From Atriophallophorus winterbourni (Eukaryota; Platyhelminthes; Trematoda; Plagiorchiida; Microphallidae), in NCBI GenBank assembly GCA_013407085.1, contig JACCGJ010000210.1, positions 89,314 through 153,313 of the forward strand: a stretch of DNA of 64,000 nucleotides, given 5' to 3'. A program made the translations under genes and the position numbers. The notes under the pieces are model-generated. The model was given only the letters and a program-made list of their open reading frames with translations, was not told the origin of the DNA and made no database searches. Of this stretch, positions 1-11,500 are shown in pieces (within the stretch, counting starts at the first letter, position 1; every line of letters begins with the position of its first letter).

Positions 1-443
1 CAGCCTACTTCTCATTCTGTTTGCTATAAACCCCAGCACTTGCTTGAAGAACTGAGACCGTATGCTGTCGGCAATCCTTTCGCAAACCGTTAAGAAATGT
101 CCACATGGTGGGATGTTGGCAAGACAAGAGTGACTGTAATGCATCCTTCAGCGGCACAATCATGAGGCGTAAATCATCGTTTGCCTCATTATCTGCTTTC
201 AACCCTAGTTCACTTATTTTTCGTTGCATGGTATGACATCTCGAGCAATTCAGCGATACTCAACTACGGGAAGATTGACGTTTTTAAAATTAGAAATTAT
301 CCAACTGGCGATTAAGTGACTGAAGATTAAGTGACTGCGGATGAATTTGGGGTTAAATGTCTGGGGATCAAATGTCTGGCGATTAAGTGTCTAGGGATTA
401 AGTGTCGGCGATTAAGTGTCTGACGATTAAGTGACCGGACACC
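1..443. mobile_element. TIR element with degenerate 14-bp repeat arms, copy 1, cut by window edge
   Basis: Positions 1-300 are the body and about 300-443 the right arm of the element complete at 5569-6178. The arm is made of variants of gattaagtgtctgg and ends in ccggacacc. It lies in the HAL intron before exon A, at the same place in both duplicate copies, so it is older than the duplication. Confidence 0.75.
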
Positions 444-480
444 ACGATTTTCACTTCACCCATCGTCTTTTACTTTACAG

Positions 481-547
481 TGGTCTATGGAATCAACACT
501 GGATTCGGAATGTTCGCCACGACCGTGGTGGATAAACTAAAATTGAA
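481..547 (+). CDS. HAL: HAL exon A, copy 1 (VYGINTGFG exon)
   Basis: Acceptor ttttactttacag and donor gtatgt bound 67 bp reading [21 protein letters not shown]. It contains the conserved active-site Tyr and the TGFG loop. It differs from the copy-2 exon at 6216-6282 at two positions, both synonymous. Its own upstream partner exon would fall left of the window. Confidence 0.88.
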
Positions 548-982
548 GTATGTGGAATATTGATTGTTAATCAAATAAAAATAGTGGGAAGCAATGTAGT
601 TAGTCTCTCTTAGGTATTTATTCAAATACTTGGAATAAATTTCGAGGAAAATCGATGCCATTTACGTGATTATTATTGCATGTATAATGCATGAATAGTT
701 CAAAGAACAACTGAATGATGAGATAATAATCAAAATGGAAAGATTTTATGGGAAAATGTCAACCAACACAAAACTTCCAAAGTACAAGCACCTGATGATC
801 TGACCCGACAATACTAGTTCAATTATATTTGAAGTATTTAATGATTATTTATTATTAATATAATTATTTAAATGCGCGCAGTTAAGATCAAAAGTTAACG
901 GAAAACTCTTAGATTCCCCGTTAATCACATAGTAAGTAAATTTTATTTTCAATATCTATAAATTCTCGAATCGTATCCAAAG

Positions 983-1146
983 AGAACTGCAAGTGTCACT
1001 TGTGCGGTCGCACGCGGCCGGCGTTGGAAGACGATTGAGCTTGTGCAACACACGAATGTTGTTCGCGCTTCGAATCAACGTCTTGGCCAAAGGTCACAGT
1101 GGGATTTCGCTGGATACGCTGGAAAGGATGATCAAAATCTACAACG
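983..1146 (+). CDS. HAL: HAL exon B, copy 1
   Basis: The exon has 164 bp and begins with one base that completes the split codon from exon A. It carries [15 protein letters not shown] with the active-site His, then [20 protein letters not shown]. The donor is gtgagt. Five differences from the copy-2 exon at 6710-6873 are all synonymous. Confidence 0.9.
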
Positions 1147-1328
1147 GTGAGTGAATGTGTTATTTGGAAAAGACGAGCTAATGCGATTGAGTAATTCATA
1201 AACTAAAATCGTGATATATTAAAGGTGAAATAAACCAGTTTTATTTAAAGCAAAAAAGCATTCGTATTATCGCTTCAGTACTAGATGACACATCAAAAGT
1301 CTAGATTTTAATGTTGATGAAAGTATTA

Positions 1329-1491
1329 TTCGACAAAGTAATATGTTGCTCACATCCCCATCCCTTACACACCACTACCGGTTTCTGGCTGTTTGCCGTC
1401 GTCATGTGGAGACAGTAAGATCAGGTTCAGTGAACCTTGAAACAGTGGTAAAGTGGTAAATAAAGTTATACTGTTACATAGGGTTCGACAA
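1329..1491. mobile_element. Half-foldback insertion (147 bp) with 8-bp target duplication
   Basis: ttcgacaa at 1329-1336 and again at 1484-1491 flank a 147-bp sequence. The matching place in copy 2 (near 7047) has one tacgacaa and no insert. The inserted sequence equals one arm of the palindrome at 25940-26345, with ccactaccggtttctggctg at its core. An 8-bp duplication fits hAT-type transposition. Confidence 0.7.
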
Positions 1492-3014
1492 GTTAATCTC
1501 TGTTTTATCATCGCAAAAGCAATCAGATACACTAGCGTCAAATTGACCATACTAGTAATCAAAGTTATTTCCATTCAAACTCTTGGCAGCAATATGTATA
1601 TAGATCAACACCAACGTTACGCAGTCAGCTCTCGAAACCTGAGTAAACACTAAACAAATACGCGCAAACCAAATTTCTTTAATACATGGATCTTGGAACT
1701 CGGAATAAGGCTATACGAATATTAATCAGCGGAGAGTAAGCATAAAAATAAATAACTGTTATCACTGCACACATTTCAAGGAGGGCAATGTTTCAGAAAT
1801 CAAACCCAGATGCTTCCCCGTGGAAGAACACGACATGCCAAGGAGATCATTGAAACACAGAATCGATCAACCAGTACCTCAATTCCGATGACTTATTCAA
1901 AGCAGTGTTAATTTGCTTAAATTTGACACTGTGATCTAGCAACCAATCGATCCGATCAGACGAAACCAACGTGATATGAATGAGAAACCACGCACTGTGC
2001 ACATAGGATCAAAAACCTGAAGGGCACTCGATAAAAGCATGTGGGCCGTAATGCGCAACCCTATCGCAAAGCGCGCTTGTCGATTATGTCCATTACGCTG
2101 GTGTCGAAAGGTTTAACTTTACAATACACGTTCTCTATCTCCAATAATTGAATACACTAGGTATAGCTTCGATAGAGCTGAGCTAGAATGTAAGGATTCA
2201 GATTTGGATTCGATATAATAACATTTCTATACATCCAATCGAACAAATCATTGTTAAAACCAAATGCACTAGCCCTAGGAACGCAATACTACACTCAGGT
2301 TTCGATTTAATTATATTTAAATCCCTAATTATTCACCATTTTCGAAGTATTTTTCATTTGTTTTAGTTTAACAGTCCCCTCTTATCTGTACAATGTTTGG
2401 TGCTACACAATTCCCCACTCAAGCATACTTGACATTCAATAGACTTTAGCTCTTTCAGAGAAAAATGGCATCAGTTATATGCCAATAGCTCTTATCGTGC
2501 ATTTATCCGTGCATCTCCGTTTCATAGAATGCCACGTAGCCATACCTCGAGTTATCGAGCCAAAATTTGGGCTAAAATCTGTTAAGGTAAAGCTGAGTTC
2601 ATGTATAAAATGGATCAATTTCTCTATTCAATAAACGTTTCCTTGAGAAATTCGTATATACTATTCAGCTATAACAAAGACTGATCCATAATTAGGCAAT
2701 CAAACATCTTTCATTGCAAAATGAAAAGAGCTTTTATACGTAGCTTTTGAAATCAGCGAATAAAAACTAGAATAAAGAGAAATGATAATCACTGTAATCA
2801 TTGTAACAAGTTTTATAATAATCATATTCACGCTTTTTTGTCCAGATAGTTAGCACAATTGTAGTGAAACACGCAAAACGAAATTGTCACGATAAAATTT
2901 TCTGTAGAAAAATATCACGGATTGCAAGAAAATCACAGTCCATTCTATGCAATAATTTACCCTAAGCTAAAATGTATTATTTGATATATGAATGCAAATG
3001 GGGACATTTTCCAG

Positions 3015-3154
3015 CATCCTGTCTTCCATGGGTTCCTGAACAAGGCACGGTTGGCGCGTCAGGAGACTTGGCACCGCTGTCTCATTTGGCCCTTGGTCTG
3101 ATCGGAGAAGGTCAAATGTGGAGCCCCAAAACCGGTTGGACTTCAGCCAGAGTT
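3015..3154 (+). CDS. HAL: HAL exon C, copy 1 (MIO-forming exon)
   Basis: This 140-bp exon has acceptor attttccag and donor gtaagc. It encodes [19 protein letters not shown] followed by [19 protein letters not shown]. The ASG triad cyclises into the MIO electrophile in this family. One difference from the copy-2 exon at 9541-9680 is synonymous (Gly). It ends in phase 0, so it could splice to 5481 or to 11500 without a frame change. Confidence 0.92.
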
Positions 3155-3394
3155 GTAAGCGATCACTCCCCTCCAGCTAATCAAGATCGTAAAGTAAAAC
3201 TATTTTTGAGAGCTCTCTAAAATTTTAAACACCTAAGTAAAATGTATATGAAGAACAAATTTTGAAAATTAATGGGCTGTCGTTGTAAGTTAAATAAGTA
3301 AACGTTGGCTTTTTATGAATAAATAAAGCGGAAGTTTCACAATTTTACTTACAAAACCTAGTCTAAGACTCTCAAAATAAATTTCTCCAAACAA

Positions 3395-3708
3395 AATATT
3401 CATTTGCATGCTTTTCCGTCATTCACACCCCACGACCGGTTTCGTGCTGTTTGCACTCATCAGGTAGGGACAGTAAGATCAGGATCCGCATGCGCTTGAA
3501 ACAGTGGAAGAATGGTAAGCAAGGAGCGATTGTATGCCACTGTTGGATAATGCTGGTACGACCAACATGTTCAAAGCATGTGTCCAAACACATGGTAAAT
3601 GGGGTTAAACCCATAACCATGAAACAAAATATTCATTTGCATGCTTTTCCGTCATTCACACCCCACGACCGGCTTCGTGCTGTTTGCACTCATCAGGTAG
3701 GGACAGTT
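3395..3708. mobile_element. Repeat insertion in copy 1 with direct-repeat pair
   Basis: The copy-2 sequence runs ctccaagttattcg without a break, whereas copy 1 has about 310 bp here. It contains two direct copies of a ~80-bp unit (about 3395-3472 and 3625-3708) with cacgaccggtttcgtgctgt at the core, separated by a related 150-bp spacer. The same layout recurs at 34958-35265. Confidence 0.6.
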
Positions 3709-3779
3709 ATTCCTCTCTTCTTTTGGGTTTGCTACAGTGTTAGCAGTTGTTTAAATGTTGCACTAGTCTTTCATGGAGA

Positions 3780-4056
3780 GAGAGGTATACGGTGAGTTTC
3801 ACCGTATCCGATTCTCTGCTTACGGTGAATTGAAATGAAAACCTGTCACATCACATACCCCGTGGTCGCCACTTGAATGCCAAAGACACTTTATCGGTCC
3901 ACAGTGTTTGGAGAGTTCGTTCATTATGTTCTGCGACTAATCATCAGTACCAAGTCCTCCGAAATATTCACAAAGTTTGTGACAACGGTCCACTTTGAGA
4001 GCACTGGACTCGAGTTTCGCTCTTATTTGTGCCTCATCAGCAGTGCATATCCTGTT
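3780..4056 (-). repeat. SINE-like repeat body running into the gap (copy 1)
   Basis: Sequence from the small hairpin acggtgagtttcaccgt to the gap edge matches 9995-10264. In copy 2 the next bases are a tRNA-like head, so the assembly gap opens at the head of this repeat. Confidence 0.6.
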
Positions 4057-5056
4057 NNNNNNNNNNNNNNNNNNNNNNNNNNNNNNNNNNNNNNNNNNNN
4101 NNNNNNNNNNNNNNNNNNNNNNNNNNNNNNNNNNNNNNNNNNNNNNNNNNNNNNNNNNNNNNNNNNNNNNNNNNNNNNNNNNNNNNNNNNNNNNNNNNNN
4201 NNNNNNNNNNNNNNNNNNNNNNNNNNNNNNNNNNNNNNNNNNNNNNNNNNNNNNNNNNNNNNNNNNNNNNNNNNNNNNNNNNNNNNNNNNNNNNNNNNNN
4301 NNNNNNNNNNNNNNNNNNNNNNNNNNNNNNNNNNNNNNNNNNNNNNNNNNNNNNNNNNNNNNNNNNNNNNNNNNNNNNNNNNNNNNNNNNNNNNNNNNNN
4401 NNNNNNNNNNNNNNNNNNNNNNNNNNNNNNNNNNNNNNNNNNNNNNNNNNNNNNNNNNNNNNNNNNNNNNNNNNNNNNNNNNNNNNNNNNNNNNNNNNNN
4501 NNNNNNNNNNNNNNNNNNNNNNNNNNNNNNNNNNNNNNNNNNNNNNNNNNNNNNNNNNNNNNNNNNNNNNNNNNNNNNNNNNNNNNNNNNNNNNNNNNNN
4601 NNNNNNNNNNNNNNNNNNNNNNNNNNNNNNNNNNNNNNNNNNNNNNNNNNNNNNNNNNNNNNNNNNNNNNNNNNNNNNNNNNNNNNNNNNNNNNNNNNNN
4701 NNNNNNNNNNNNNNNNNNNNNNNNNNNNNNNNNNNNNNNNNNNNNNNNNNNNNNNNNNNNNNNNNNNNNNNNNNNNNNNNNNNNNNNNNNNNNNNNNNNN
4801 NNNNNNNNNNNNNNNNNNNNNNNNNNNNNNNNNNNNNNNNNNNNNNNNNNNNNNNNNNNNNNNNNNNNNNNNNNNNNNNNNNNNNNNNNNNNNNNNNNNN
4901 NNNNNNNNNNNNNNNNNNNNNNNNNNNNNNNNNNNNNNNNNNNNNNNNNNNNNNNNNNNNNNNNNNNNNNNNNNNNNNNNNNNNNNNNNNNNNNNNNNNN
5001 NNNNNNNNNNNNNNNNNNNNNNNNNNNNNNNNNNNNNNNNNNNNNNNNNNNNNNNN
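4057..5056. other. Assembly gap, 1000 N
   Basis: Exactly 1000 N, so probably a placeholder of unknown true size. The junction between the two HAL duplicate units lies here or just beyond. Confidence 0.99.
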
Positions 5057-5480
5057 GGAATATCTTGGGCGAATATTTCCCAATTGCGGGTTTGATAGTA
5101 GCATGATAATTGCTTTAGAGATTATTTAAAATTCACCATGTATTTGAAAATATTTAACTATGAATTTCCACCTTCGGTAAAATTTAACTGTTTTAAATAT
5201 ATTATATATATATACTGATTTACTAAAATAATATTTTTAGTTTATTGTATCACAAAATGAAGAATTCCGAATTTTGTGTTTTCGGTTTGAGGTTCATTCA
5301 TCGCGCTTCTCATACGTGTACTTTTCGTCAAAAGCTGTAGAGGCGATTTTAGATATAACCTCTGCGATCTGAGTTAAAAATTAGCGGTCCATAAAATGAC
5401 GTCATTTTCAAGGACCCGTGCATCAAAACTAACAGAGAGCTTTAATGTTGCACCTAAACTCAAATGTTGCACTGTTTCAG
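5057..5480. other. Intron-like sequence between gap and HAL exon
   Basis: AT-rich, with an (AT)n stretch near 5200-5215. I looked for the preceding HAL exon and found none. Confidence 0.4.
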
Positions 5481-5553
5481 CTGAGCAGTCTTTCGAAGAC
5501 ACGCGTTGCTGAAGCACGGGAAGTGGTTGATGAAATTGTTCGAACCAATAAAG
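5481..5553 (+). CDS. HAL: HAL exon upstream of exon A (copy 2)
   Basis: Acceptor actgtttcag and donor gtacgt bound 73 bp reading [19 protein letters not shown] then VRTNK. This aligns with the helix just before VVYGI in animal HAL. The last base G joins TG of exon A to give Val (NK-V-VYGI). The start residue is set by the acceptor. A TIR element begins 15 bp after its donor. Confidence 0.82.
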
Positions 5554-8500
5554 GTACGTCATGATTTTGGTGTACTGACACTTAATCGTCGAACAATTAA
5601 TCGTCAGACGCTTTATCGTGAACACTTAATCCCTAGACACTTAACCACCAGACATTTGATCCCCAGACATTTAACCCTCAAGTCACTTCATCTCCAGTCT
5701 CTTAATCTTCCGTCAGTCAGTTTGATAACTTCTGAAGAATGTGCATATCTCAGCATACTTCTCATTCTGTTTGCTACAAACCCCAGCACTTGCTTGAAGA
5801 ACTGAGACCTTATGCTGTCGGCAATCCTTTCGCAAACCGTTAAGAAATGTCCACATGGTGGGATTTTGACAAGACAAGAGTGACTGAAATGAATCATTCA
5901 GCGGCACAATCATGAGGCGTAAATCATCGTCTGCTTCATTATCTGCTTTCATCCCTCTTCACTTATTTTTCGTTGCATGGTATGACATCTCGAGCAATTC
6001 AGCGATACTCAACTACGGGAAGATTGACGTTCTTAAAATCAGAAGTTATCAAACTGGGGATTAAGTGACTGTGGATGAACTTGGGGGTTAAATGTCTGGT
6101 GATTAATTGTCTAGGGATTAAGTGTCGGCGAGTAAGGGTTTGACGATTAATTGTCTGACTATTAACAGACCGGACACCACGATTTTCACTTTACCCATCA
6201 TCTTTTACTTTACAGTGGTCTATGGAATCAACACTGGATTCGGAATGTTTGCCACGACCGTCGTGGATAAACTAAAATTGAAGTATGTGGAATACTGATT
6301 GTTAATCAAATAAAAATAGTGGGAAGCAATGTAGTTAGTCCTTCTTAGGTATTTATTCAAATACTGGGAATAAATTTCGAGGAAAATCGATTCCATTTAC
6401 GTGAATATTATTGCATGTATAATGCATGAATAGTTCAAAGCACAACTGAGTGATGAAATAATAATCAAAATGGAAAGATTTTATGGGAAAATGTCAGCCA
6501 ACACAAAACTTCCAAATTACAAGCACATGATGATCTGACCCGGCAATACTATTTCAACTATATTTGAAGTTTTTAATGATTATTTATTATTAATATAATT
6601 ATTTAAATGCGCGCAGTTAAGATCAAAAGTTAATGGAAAACTCTTAGATTCCCGGTTAATTAGTAAATTTTATTTTCAATATCAATAAATTCTCAACTCG
6701 TTTCCAAAGAGAACTACAAGTGTCACTGGTGCGGTCACACGCGGCCGGCGTTGGAAGACGATTGAGCTTGTGCAACACACGAATGTTGTTCGCGCTTCGA
6801 ATCAACGTCTTGGCTAAAGGCCACAGTGGGATTTCGCTGGATACGCTGGAAAGGATGATCAAAATCTACAACGGTGAGTGAATGTGCTATTTGGGAAAGA
6901 CGAGCTAATGCGATTGAGTGATTCATAAACTAAATCGTGATATATTAAATGTGAAATAAACCAGTTTTAATTAAAGCAAAAAGGCATTCGTATTATCGCT
7001 TCAGTACTAAATGGCACATTAAAAGTCTAGATTTCAATGTTGATAACAGTATTATACGACAAGTTAATCTCTGTTTTATCATCGCAAAAGCAATCAGATA
7101 CACTTGCGTCAAATTGACCGTACTATTAATGAAAGTTATTTCCATACAAACTCTTGTCAGCAATATGTATATAGATCAACATCAACGTTACGCATTCAGC
7201 TCTCGAAACCTGAGTAAAAACTAAACAAATACTCACTCACTCACTCAGTCCTCTCCGTGCCAGGTGGCACATAAGGCGAAGACAACTCCACGCCAGTGGT
7301 TCCGGTCTGCCGCTGGTTCCGTTGCCGTCTGCACCGTGAATCCTTGTGCATGTAGTTCGCATTCCAACGTTCTGCGACAAGTTTCCTTGGGCCGTCCCCT
7401 TTTTCGTTTACCTTGTGGAAGCAAGTGAATGGCTACCTTCGTATGCGAACTGGGATCCATCCTGCAAACCAAATTTCTTCATTACATGGATCAAATTGGA
7501 AGAGAACTCAGAATAAAGCTATACGAATATTATTCAGCCGAGGGTAGGCATAAAAATAAATCGCTGTTATCACTGCACACTTATCACGAATGGCAACGGT
7601 TCAGAAAACAAACTCAAATACTTCCCCACGGAAGAACACGACAGGCCTAAAAGATCGTGGAAACACAGAATCTATCAACCAGTACCTCAATTCCGGTGCC
7701 TTAAATTTGACACTATGATCTAGCAACCAACCAATCCGATCAGACGATGCCAACGTGATATGAATGAGAAACCACGCAATGTGCAATATGTACATAGGAT
7801 CAAAAACCTGAAGGGCACTAGCTAAAAGCATGTGGGCCGTAGTGCGCAACCCCTTCGCAAAGCGCGCTTGTCGATTATGTCCATTACGCTGGTGTCGAAA
7901 GTTTCAACGTTACAACACACGTTCGCTATCTCCAATAACTTAATACACCTGCTAAAGCTTCGCTATCAATATACGCTCCTAATTACTAAAAGAAAAGTAA
8001 TCTTTATCAGCAAACTACCATTTTTGCCAAGTGAAAAATGTGAACTTTGCTATGATAAGATTAATATTACAAATGATTAAATGTAGGATGTGAGGTAAGA
8101 CAGTGATTGTTTTAGATAGACTCTATCCAAATTGCTAGTTTGATAGTTGTATGGTTTTGTAAATATTGATGTTGTTTGCTTTCCGATACGCCATCGTAAA
8201 CGTTCAAGTGAGATATCTAACACCTGTATCTCAATTAATTTAAGTAGAAACAGATGCATTGTTATCAGAATTGATACCATAGGCACGATTATTGCATATG
8301 GCTATTTATTGACCCACAGTCGTGGACTAAGAATTATGGATAAATAGTCATTAAAAGTTTGGGTAACATCTCGTCAACTACGCAGGGGTTCCTCCGTATG
8401 AATTATACTTTTGCATAAATACGTTTGACTTTTTCAATTGAGAGTACATAGATAAAGTTTAGCTTATCCAATTGTATGCCAAAACAAAATACACAAAAAC

Positions 8501-11500
8501 ATATTTCCACAACCTGTCCCAGGATTCCTACAGCTTTTGAAATTTTCGCGTTATCGAATTAGAGATTTTCCATAAATACGTTCTTTAAGCTTTACCGAAG
8601 TTGAGCACATTAAATAACCAAAAACAAGGTCACCAAATGCTGAGCTAGAACGTAAGGATTTAGATTTGGATTCGATATAATAACATTTCTATACATCCAA
8701 TCCAATAAATCAATGTTAAAACCAAATGTACTAGCTCTAGCAACACAATACTACACTCAGGCTTCGATTTAATTATATTTAAATCCCTAATTATTCACCA
8801 TTTTCGAAGTATTTTTCATTTGTTTTAGTTTAACAGTCCCCTCTTATCTGTACAATGTTTGGTGCTACACAATTCCCCACTCAAGCATACTTGACATTCA
8901 ATAGACTTTAGCTCTTTCAGAGAAAAATGGCATCAGCTATATGCCAATAGCTCCGATAGTGCATTTATCCATGCATCTCCATTTCATAGAATCCCACGTA
9001 GCCGTACCTCGAGTTATCAAGCCAGAAATGGGCTAAAATTTGTCCAGGTAAAGCTGAATTCATGAAAAAACGGATTAATTTCTCTATTCAATAAACGTTT
9101 TTTTGAGGAATTCGTATATACTATTCCGCTATAATAAAGACTAATCCATAATGAGGTAATCAAACTTCTTTCATTGCAAAATGAAAAGAGCTTTCATACG
9201 TAGCTTTTGAAATCAGCGAAAAAAACTAGAATAAAGAATCAAAGTAATCATTGTAACAAGTATTATAATTACCTGATGAGTGCAAACAGCACGAAACCGG
9301 TCGTGTGAATGACGGAAAAGCATGCAAATGAATATTTTATTATAATTATCATTTTCACAATCTTTATCCAGATAGTTAGGACAATCGTAGTGAAATACGC
9401 AAAACGAAATTGTCACGATACGATTTTCTCAAGAAAAATATTACGGATTGCAAGAAAATCACAGTCCATTCTATGCATTAATCTACCATAAACGAAAATA
9501 TACTATTTGATATATGAATGCAAATGTGGACATTTTCCAGCATCCTGTCTTCCATGGGTTCCTGAACAAGGCACGGTTGGTGCGTCAGGAGACTTGGCAC
9601 CGCTGTCTCATTTGGCCCTTGGTCTGATCGGAGAAGGTCAAATGTGGAGCCCCAAAACCGGTTGGACTTCAGCCAGAGTTGTAAGCGATCACTCCCCTCC
9701 ACCTAATGAAGATCGTAAAGTAAAACTATTTTTGAGAGCTCTCTAAAATTTTAAACACCCAAGCAAAATGTATATGAAGAACAAATTTTGAAAATTAATG
9801 GGCTGTCGTCGCAAATTAAATAAGTAAACGTTGGCTTTTTATAAATAAATAAATCGAAAGTTTCAAAATTTCACTTACAAAACGTGGTCTAAGACTCTTA
9901 AAATAAATTTCTCCAAGTTATTCGTCTCTTCATTTGGGTTTGCTAGTGTTAGCAGTTGTTTAAATTTTGCACTAGTCTTTCATGCACATAGAGGTATACG
10001 GTGAGTTTCACCGTATCCGATTCTCTGCTTACGGTGAATTGAAATGAAAACCTGTCACATCACATACCCCGTGGTCGCCACTTGAATGCCAAAGACACTT
10101 TGCCGGTCCACAGTGTTTGGAGAGTTCGTTCATTATGTTCTGCGACTAATCATCAGTGCCAAGTCCTTCTAAATATTCACAAAGTTTATCACAACGGTCC
10201 ACTTTGAGAGCACTGGACTCGAGTTTCGCTCTTATTTGAGCTCGTCAGCAGTGCATATCCTGTTTCGGTTAGGATTCGAACCTAGGACCATCACCATTGT
10301 AGTCGCACGCCTTATGGACTGAGCTACCGCCCGCCGTTTGACCGATCGCGATTAAACCTTCATGAAGGTTTCTCTAGACTTGCACATTTGAGTAGCGTCA
10401 TATCCCCGACCAGTCGAGAAGGAGCCATCAACATCTGTTGTGGTTGCCAAACCGATCTGATCTCCTTGTCAGTATTGTACATTAAACATATGGTTAACGA
10501 ATGTGTAATGGCAGGACGGAACGCACGAGGCCAGGCTCAAATCAATCGAGCCCCTGAGCGGAAAGCCTTCAATTTATACTTTGAGCAAATCAACAACTAA
10601 GTCGCGATAAAATTTGGTGTGCTTTGTAAATCAGATAATTGGGTGGGTCGCAATGGTGAACAGATAGTTGATCATAGTAAAACCGCTCAATGTTTGAATG
10701 AAGGTCATACATTCTGTGCCACTATTTTTTTGTTTTCAGTCTGATGATTAAATAGAAATTCAAAATATATTTAGGTGTAGAAAAGTCAACCACAAGGGAA
10801 CCTGGAGACTACTTCTAGTTAAACAGCAAATACGTCACATGAGCATTCGAAAAAACAGGTGAGATATGTTAGCAATCGATTGGAATATGTTTGGGACCGA
10901 TTATGTAGTCATAATGCAAGAACATTTGAATGCAATCGGTTAGAGTAGTTTTGGGGTGACGTTTCACCTCTGACACAAAAGCTTCGTCAGACCAAAGGTG
11001 ATAGTCGAGACAGGGAACATGATTAAATAGTAGACAACCTCCCAACCACCACCGATTTGACCTTACCACTAAACAGCCTATAGTACTCCTACAGTGAGTC
11101 ACATCTCGTGGGAATGACCAGGATCAGTGGTCGATTGTCCTCTCAGTGTGTATCCACGTCAATCTGATACAGGTGAGATATGTTGATTTGATCGGTTGGC
11201 TTTGTTCCTGTATCTGAAAGAGACATCCAAATTTCGGATTTGGCAGTCTTAGTAATAGCAATTACACAATAATAATATAGATGCTAAACTTAATTATTAA
11301 AAACACCTTTTTCGCTATAAACCTCCAAAAGTGTCATAATACCTGCACCCATTTTTACTTGTTTCAGTCATCACTGATCGCTAATATTTTGTTCAAAAAT
11401 TTTAAATAACATTGTAAGGTACTGAAGCCTATAATTTATGTTTTACTAATTTGAAGAATTAACATGAATGCATACATTTATATGTGATTCTTCTTTCAGG

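Noticed and set aside
300..443. Regular short repeats resembling a CRISPR array or satellite
   Set aside because: The units are degenerate and have an inverted partner array at the other end of the same element; they are transposon arms. The window is eukaryotic.
481..3154. Copy 1 of the HAL exons as a complete second HAL gene
   Set aside because: The exons for the rest of the protein are not repeated between 3154 and 5481; even with the gap there is little room for the ~14.6 kb of downstream gene seen after copy 2.
3877..5129. Long open frames of 355-409 codons
   Set aside because: They are made almost entirely of the 1000 N of the assembly gap.
10265..10340. A functional tRNA gene on the minus strand
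   Set aside because: Box A, box B and the T-arm are good, but acceptor, D and anticodon stems pair poorly and a repeat body follows; a SINE head fits better.
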